Shown here: positions 59,816-64,000 of the stretch, piece after piece
How the letters are laid out: every line of letters starts with the position of its first letter
How positions within the stretch are numbered: the first letter of the stretch is position 1
Assembly: GCF_042453785.1 (NCBI RefSeq)
Contig: NC_091674.1
Coordinates: 29,523,501-29,587,500, forward strand
Direction of reading: 5' to 3'
Source: Malus domestica
Taxonomy: Eukaryota > Streptophyta > Magnoliopsida > Rosales > Rosaceae
Length of the DNA stretch: 64,000 nt
The notes under the pieces: generated by a model
Database searches by the model: none
The model's input: the letters and a program-made list of their open reading frames with translations, nothing else
Told to the model about the DNA's origin: nothing
Made by a program: the position numbers and the translations under genes

Positions 59816-61378
59816 TCACCGGTCATCAGCTACAAATCTCCTTCTCCTCACACTCACGGGCAGCCCACCTTTCATCCTGAGAGTCAAGGACAACAGATGC
59901 TTAGGACACGTATCCCTATCCTGTACGCCGATCACAAACCTCTCCATCACCGATGCCGCAATCGACTTCATCTGAATATACGCCAAATCCTTCCCCAGAC
60001 ACATCCTTGGCCCAGCATGAAATATCGGATACCGGAAAGCACTCTCCTGCCGACATGTGCCGTCCTCGGTCAGCCACCGCTCCGGCAAATACTCGTGGCA
60101 GGTAGTCCCCCATATCTTCTCCATCCGCCCCATCGCGTAAGCATGGTACGTCACGAACCACCCCTTCCCCACGGCTGTCCCGTCCGGCAAGACATCATCG
60201 TTTAGACACGCCTTCGTGTCGACCGGTACGGGAGGGTACAGCCGCATCGCCTCTGAAATCGCCGCGTGCAAATAGTGCATGTCTCGGAGCTCGTCCAAAT
60301 CATAAACATCGCCGATACGTTTCCCGTTTCGTACCCGAATCATTTCCAGCTCCTTTAAAATGGCGTGCTCCACGTGCGGTCTGGACGACAGGAGCCAGAA
60401 GAACCACGTCAGAGCCGATGATGTCGTGTCTCGGCCGGCGAGAATGATGCTTATCACGATATCTCGGAGAAAATCCGGCGAGTTGTTTTCGGGAATACCA
60501 ATAAACAAGGACAACAAATCGTGACGATCCTCCGACAGTTCGTTGCTAATTCTCGACTTTATTATCTTATCCGCGAAGTTATGGACTGTCGAGATTGATT
60601 CTTTTAACCTCCGCTCTGATCCAACGTTCAAAAACGTCTTTATCTTTTGAATAAACTGAAACGCGTACAAAAATCTCCCAGAGATAAGTGTGGCCGCTTC
60701 TTCAAATGCCTGCATGAACCGATCCGGATTGGGATTGGAATCGAAGTCCGTGGACTCAGATTTTCCGCCGCCGCCGCTTCCGAGACAATTCGGGTCCACA
60801 TTAAAAGCCAATTTGCAAACGTTGTCGAAAGCAAAGCGCTCCAAAACATCTTGCAAGTCCAAACGGCGTCCTGTTTCGGCGGCTGTGTCCAGAGACGGAA
60901 TTAACCTCGACTCAATCTCAACCCTAACGTTTTCCATAACGAAGTTCCGGAGCGATTTCGTGTTGAAGGCGTAGCTGGCGGTCTTCCTCTGAACCTTCCA
61001 GAGCTCGCCGTCGGAGTTGAAGATTCCGCCGCCGAGAAAGTCTTGGATAAGAGATATGAACCTTTCCCCTTTCGGGTAGTTCTCGAAGTTGGTTTTCAGC
61101 ATGTGCTCGACGTTGGCAGGGTTGGCGGTGATGATGCCGCGGATTTTTACCGGGCGGCTGATGATGGCGGTGCTGGTGGGGCAGCTGGTGAGGATTTCGG
61201 TTGTCCAATCGAGGAACCGGTGGCGGTTTTTTAGGAATTCCGGTAGGGTTCCGAGAATCAGGTAGCTTTTGAAGCCGGTGTGTTTGTACGTCTTCGACGA
61301 AGCGAAGAAGTGGTGGTAGATGTAGAAGGAGAGGGAGAGAAGGAGGAGGAGGAAAGATTGCAGGGAGAAGAGCTCCAT
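59816..61378 (-). CDS. Cytochrome P450, CYP94 family
   Basis: CYP94 enzymes are ER-anchored omega-hydroxylases of fatty acids; some subfamilies oxidise jasmonoyl-isoleucine. The gene is a single exon of 520 residues. The frame continues upstream to a TTG, but the first ATG is at 61378 (MELFSLQSFLLLLLSLSF), the membrane anchor. Landmarks in order: WKVQRKTASYAFN (C helix), DVLERFAFDNVCKLAF, the I helix AGRDTTSSALTWFFWLL, EAMRLYPPVPVDTKA (ExxR of the K helix), PERW, and the heme loop FHAGPRMCLGK with the iron ligand Cys460. The C-terminal SLTLRMKGGLPVSV is typical of the family. FHAGPRMCLGK and LRMKGGLPV suggest the CYP94A/94D side rather than 94B or 94C, but I cannot fix the subfamily. It looks functional, and a broken copy follows at 63173. 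Confidence 0.93.
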   Translation of the reverse strand: MELFSLQSFLLLLLSLSFYIYHHFFASSKTYKHTGFKSYLILGTLPEFLKNRHRFLDWTTEILTSCPTSTAIISRPVKIRGIITANPANVEHMLKTNFENYPKGERFISLIQDFLGGGIFNSDGELWKVQRKTASYAFNTKSLRNFVMENVRVEIESRLIPSLDTAAETGRRLDLQDVLERFAFDNVCKLAFNVDPNCLGSGGGGKSESTDFDSNPNPDRFMQAFEEAATLISGRFLYAFQFIQKIKTFLNVGSERRLKESISTVHNFADKIIKSRISNELSEDRHDLLSLFIGIPENNSPDFLRDIVISIILAGRDTTSSALTWFFWLLSSRPHVEHAILKELEMIRVRNGKRIGDVYDLDELRDMHYLHAAISEAMRLYPPVPVDTKACLNDDVLPDGTAVGKGWFVTYHAYAMGRMEKIWGTTCHEYLPERWLTEDGTCRQESAFRYPIFHAGPRMCLGKDLAYIQMKSIAASVMERFVIGVQDRDTCPKHLLSLTLRMKGGLPVSVRRRRFVADDR

Positions 61379-61696
61379 GGCTATCTGCAAATATTGTTAG
61401 TGCCGGAGTGAGACGATCGAGCGGATATATATGCTGTTAAAAATTAAAATATAGTGGCAGAGACTCAGTGCCACACAAAGTCCAGAACCGGATATTTTCC
61501 ACAGAATGTTTCTCATACGACGTGTCGTTAATTAACACCATCAGAAAATCGAAGGCAGTGCCGCAGTGGTCACGGACCACACAACATGTATATGCCACAC
61601 ATCTCAACTTCCAGTCTTTTGTGGCACAAACACTCTGACTTTTAGAGAGAGAGAGAGAGTGTGTGTGTGTGTGTGTGAGAGAGGAGAGAGAGGCTC
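61379..61696. promoter_or_regulatory. Shared divergent promoter, CYP94 (-) and CLPS1 (+)
   Basis: Only 318 bases separate the two start codons. A compound GA/GT/GA microsatellite at about 61644-61690 sits in the CLPS1 leader, 10 bases before its ATG. Elements for both genes must lie in this stretch or inside the genes. Confidence 0.55.
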
Positions 61697-62440
61697 ATGG
61701 TTGCCATCTGCGGTCGAATCCATCTTTCGCCAAACCATGGATTCAATCTCAACAAATCAGGTACTTTTTGTTTCTGAGCTCTTCCAAATTTGAGCAAAAT
61801 TTCAGTTTATCCATTTGTGGAGATGGTTAAAACTATTTTATGCATTTTCTCTGGCACAAATTTTGTATTTTTTGTACTCTAATTTTTCAACTCTTAAAAT
61901 TGAGAAACTTTTCATGCGCCGGTGACAAAATCTCAAGTAATCATGCATAATACGTAGCATAATAAAATTTGATTCCTAAAAATCTTTTATGCATTTTCTT
62001 AGGAACAATATGTAGGTTTTGTGCAAGTTGAGTTGTCCTCTAAATTTTGAACTCTTTAACATTAAGAAAACTTCCATGCACATGGTGTTGCAGAGATGAT
62101 ATCTCAAGTCAATCACATATTGTCATATGTGAAAGTTAAAATATGTGATAGTGCATGACTGACTTGAAGTATCAACAATCGATGTGGTATCACTGCCATA
62201 GATAAGTTTTTCTCTTTTACATTCCTATGTTTCTGAGTAAACATGCTTGGGTTGTTGGTTAACTCAAGGTTTTATTATTGATCATGTAGCAGGTGATAAA
62301 CATTATTTTCATAGACAAAGTCCAAATCGGAGCATCTTGATGACAGCATCGAGCACCAGGCTTGGCACAGGTGGTGGGGTGTTAGACAAGCCAACCATAG
62401 AGAAAACAACTCCTAGTCGTGACTCTGAGTTTGACGTGAG
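61697..62440 (+). CDS. CLPS1: CLPS1 (chloroplast ClpS1 adaptor), first two exons only
   Basis: ClpS1 is the chloroplast stromal adaptor that delivers N-degron and other substrates to the ClpC-ClpP protease. Exon 1 (61697-61760) and exon 2 (62293-62440) join in phase: MVAICGRIHLSPNHGFNLNK, then GDKHYFHRQSPNRSILMTAS, then GGVLDKPTIEKTTPSRDSEF and DVR at a good donor (GAG/GTAAAT). This covers the transit peptide and the segment before the ClpS core. The core domain (PPYRVILHNDNF...) is not found before the window ends. Instead, DNA downstream contains a copy of the CYP94 3' flank and a CYP94 pseudogene on the other strand. Either the core exons lie beyond 64000 across a large intron or the gene is truncated. 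Confidence 0.75.
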
Positions 62441-63172
62441 GTAAATAAAGTAGAAATTTATGCTGCGTTTAGACGAGAGATTTTAAAGTTATACAGAACT
62501 TATATTAAACTTCTTCAAAATGCACTACAAAAGTTAGAAGATTTGAAATGACTAGATGCAATATATTATAGGCTGGACTGAACTGTCTCCCCTCGACAGG
62601 GTTCTACCACGGACTACTAGTGTCGGAACGAGTAGACGACGATGGTGATGAGGACGTGTGACTGTGAGTGTCTTACGATTTCTGAGGGATTTGAATTGGA
62701 TTTGCCTATATAATATATATCTTCTCAAATTGTTGACTTTTTTACTTCCAAATTCCTGTTGCTTATGAAAACTTTGGCGCCACTGTAATTATCTTATAGG
62801 CTGGTTTTATTGGGAAAATGAACTTCACACACTTAATTTCTGTTTATTTTTTAACCTTGATTTTACTCTTCATTCTTAATAATTCTGGATTGCAATGAAT
62901 CTTGTGAACAGGATTTAGTTCTTTAATTAGAGCACCAATAGGAGAGTGCTAGCAATGTGTTGTGGCCTATTTTTTCTGAGGGGTGTGGCAAAGAGAGAAA
63001 GAGAGGTATTAACGGCTTAAGGAATTCTCTGTGTATTATTTTTCATGCTTTGTGCCATTAATTATAGTAAACAGAAAAGGGTCTCTTGCCTTCCAATTAA
63101 TAAAATCATAATCGAATAGAATCTTCTAATATCCTAAGTACAATCTACTAGTAATTTACATAACATCACATA
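62441..63172. other. Duplicated CYP94 3' flank plus unique insert of about 330 bp
   Basis: 62575-62842 repeats 59615-59812, with extra short insertions (for example around 62607-62656). From about 62842 to 63172 there is DNA absent at the equivalent place next to the intact CYP94. It has no inverted ends or coding frame that I can see. Confidence 0.65.
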
Positions 63173-64000
63173 ATCACCGGTCATCAGCTAAAAATCTCCT
63201 CCTCACACTTACGGGTAATCCACCTTTCATCATGAGAGTCAAGGACATCAGATGCTCAGGACACGTATCCCTATCCTGTACGTTGATCACAAACCTCTCC
63301 ATCACCGATGCCGCAATCTACTTAATCTGAATATACGCCAAATCCTTCCCCAGACACATCCTTGGCCCGACATGAAATATCGGATACCGGAAAACACTCT
63401 CCTGCCGACACGTGCCGTCCTCTGTCAGCCACCGCTTCAGCAAATACTCGCGGCAGTTAGTCCCTCATATCCTCTCCATCCGCCATATCGCGTAAGCATG
63501 GTATGTCACGAACCACCCCTTCCCCACGGCTGTCCCGTCTGGCAAGACATCGTTGTTTAGACACGCCTTCGTGTCGACCGGTACGGGAAGTTACAGCCGC
63601 ATTGCCTCTGAAATTACCACTTGCAAGGAGTGCATTTCTCAGAGCTCGTCCAAATCATAAACATCGTCGATACGTTTCCCGTTTCATACCCGAATCATTT
63701 CTAGCTCCTTTAAAATGGCACGCTCCACGTGCGGCCTGGACGACAGGAGCCAGAAGAACCACGTCAGAGCCGATGATGTCGAGTCTCGGCTGGCGAGAAT
63801 GATGCTTATCACGATGTCTCTGAGAAAATTCGGCGAGTTGGTGTTTTTGGGAATACCAATAAACAAGGACAACAAATCATAACGATTATTTGACCGTTCG
63901 TCGCTAATTCTTGACTTTATAATCTTACCCGCGAAGCTATGGACGGTCGAGATTGATTTTTTTAACCTTCGCTCTGATCCAACATTGAAAAACGTCTTAA
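63173..64000 (-). pseudogene. CYP94 pseudogene (tandem duplicate, 5' part beyond window)
   Basis: The sequence follows the intact CYP94 from its stop codon backwards, nearly base for base, but is broken. In-frame stops are present at 63318-63320 (TAG, in the IKSIAA-equivalent position), 63465-63467 (TGA, replacing the Trp of KIWGTT) and 63591-63593 (TAA, replacing Tyr of RLYPPVP). The heme loop reads FHVGPR instead of FHAGPR. The I-helix region still reads ASRDSTSSALTWFFWLL with Gly changed to Ser. It runs off the window end within the region equivalent to about residue 260. Confidence 0.9.

Overview
The window is nuclear DNA of a flowering plant. Genes are split by many GT-AG introns, intergenic DNA is AT-rich, and small inverted-repeat transposons are frequent. 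Every recognised protein is plant-like: HDA15-type deacetylase with a RanBP2 finger, SHAQKYF MYB, CYP94 P450, chloroplast ClpS1. The fold-back MITE at 13.8-14.1 kb and the element families around 11.7, 13.5 and 19.3 kb recall repeats common in apple and pear, so a Rosaceae (Maleae-like) genome is my best guess. That is an inference from memory, not a search result.

Layout. 0.2-5.0 kb (+): MSH2, 13 exons. 7.7-12.5 kb (+): membrane protein of the TMEM185/Fragile-X-F-associated family with a C-terminal RING, 14 exons. 15.1-17.9 kb (+): DENND6-type DENN protein, 3 exons. 18.5-20.8 kb: non-coding tandem duplication whose second copy carries nested transposon insertions. 23.3-24.5 kb (+): two-repeat MYB factor. 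24.9-29.2 kb (-): HDA15-type class II histone deacetylase, 17 exons, convergent with the MYB. 29.8-33.4 kb: non-autonomous LTR retrotransposon (minus orientation) with minisatellite arrays and pieces of host genes. 33.7-33.9 kb: tRNA-derived SINE. 33.9-38.5 kb: gene-poor, with an exact 130-bp tandem duplication. 38.5-40.2 kb (-): uncharacterised coiled-coil protein, 5 exons. 40.6-41.6 kb: PIF/Harbinger-type element. 42.1-47.7 kb (+): ribosome-maturation factor TSR1, 21 exons. 49.0-49.3 kb (-): 61-residue membrane protein. 49.6-50.7 kb: 157-bp satellite-like array. 50.7-51.5 kb: second Harbinger-like element. 51.7-52.1 kb: long inverted duplication with a 10-base loop. 52.9-53.2 kb: MED25-like fragment. 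54.1-57.7 kb (-): lipase-like alpha/beta hydrolase, 9 exons. 59.8-61.4 kb (-): intronless CYP94 P450. 61.7-62.4 kb (+): first two exons of CLPS1. 63.2-64.0 kb (-): CYP94 pseudogene cut by the window end.

The genes are mostly single-copy housekeeping functions (mismatch repair, membrane traffic, chromatin, ribosome assembly, chloroplast proteolysis) and do not form one pathway. From memory, MSH2 and HDA15 are neighbours in Arabidopsis, as are relatives of the lipase, DENND6 and TMEM185-RING genes, so this looks like a conserved eudicot block expanded by transposons. CDS coordinates are spans from start codon to stop codon; exons were placed by reading splice sites and checking that codon phase adds up. 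I found no clearly new biological system. The most interesting items are the long hairpin at 51.7-52.1 kb, the gene-fragment-carrying retroelement, the insertions dated by their own empty sites, and the CLPS1/CYP94 rearrangement.
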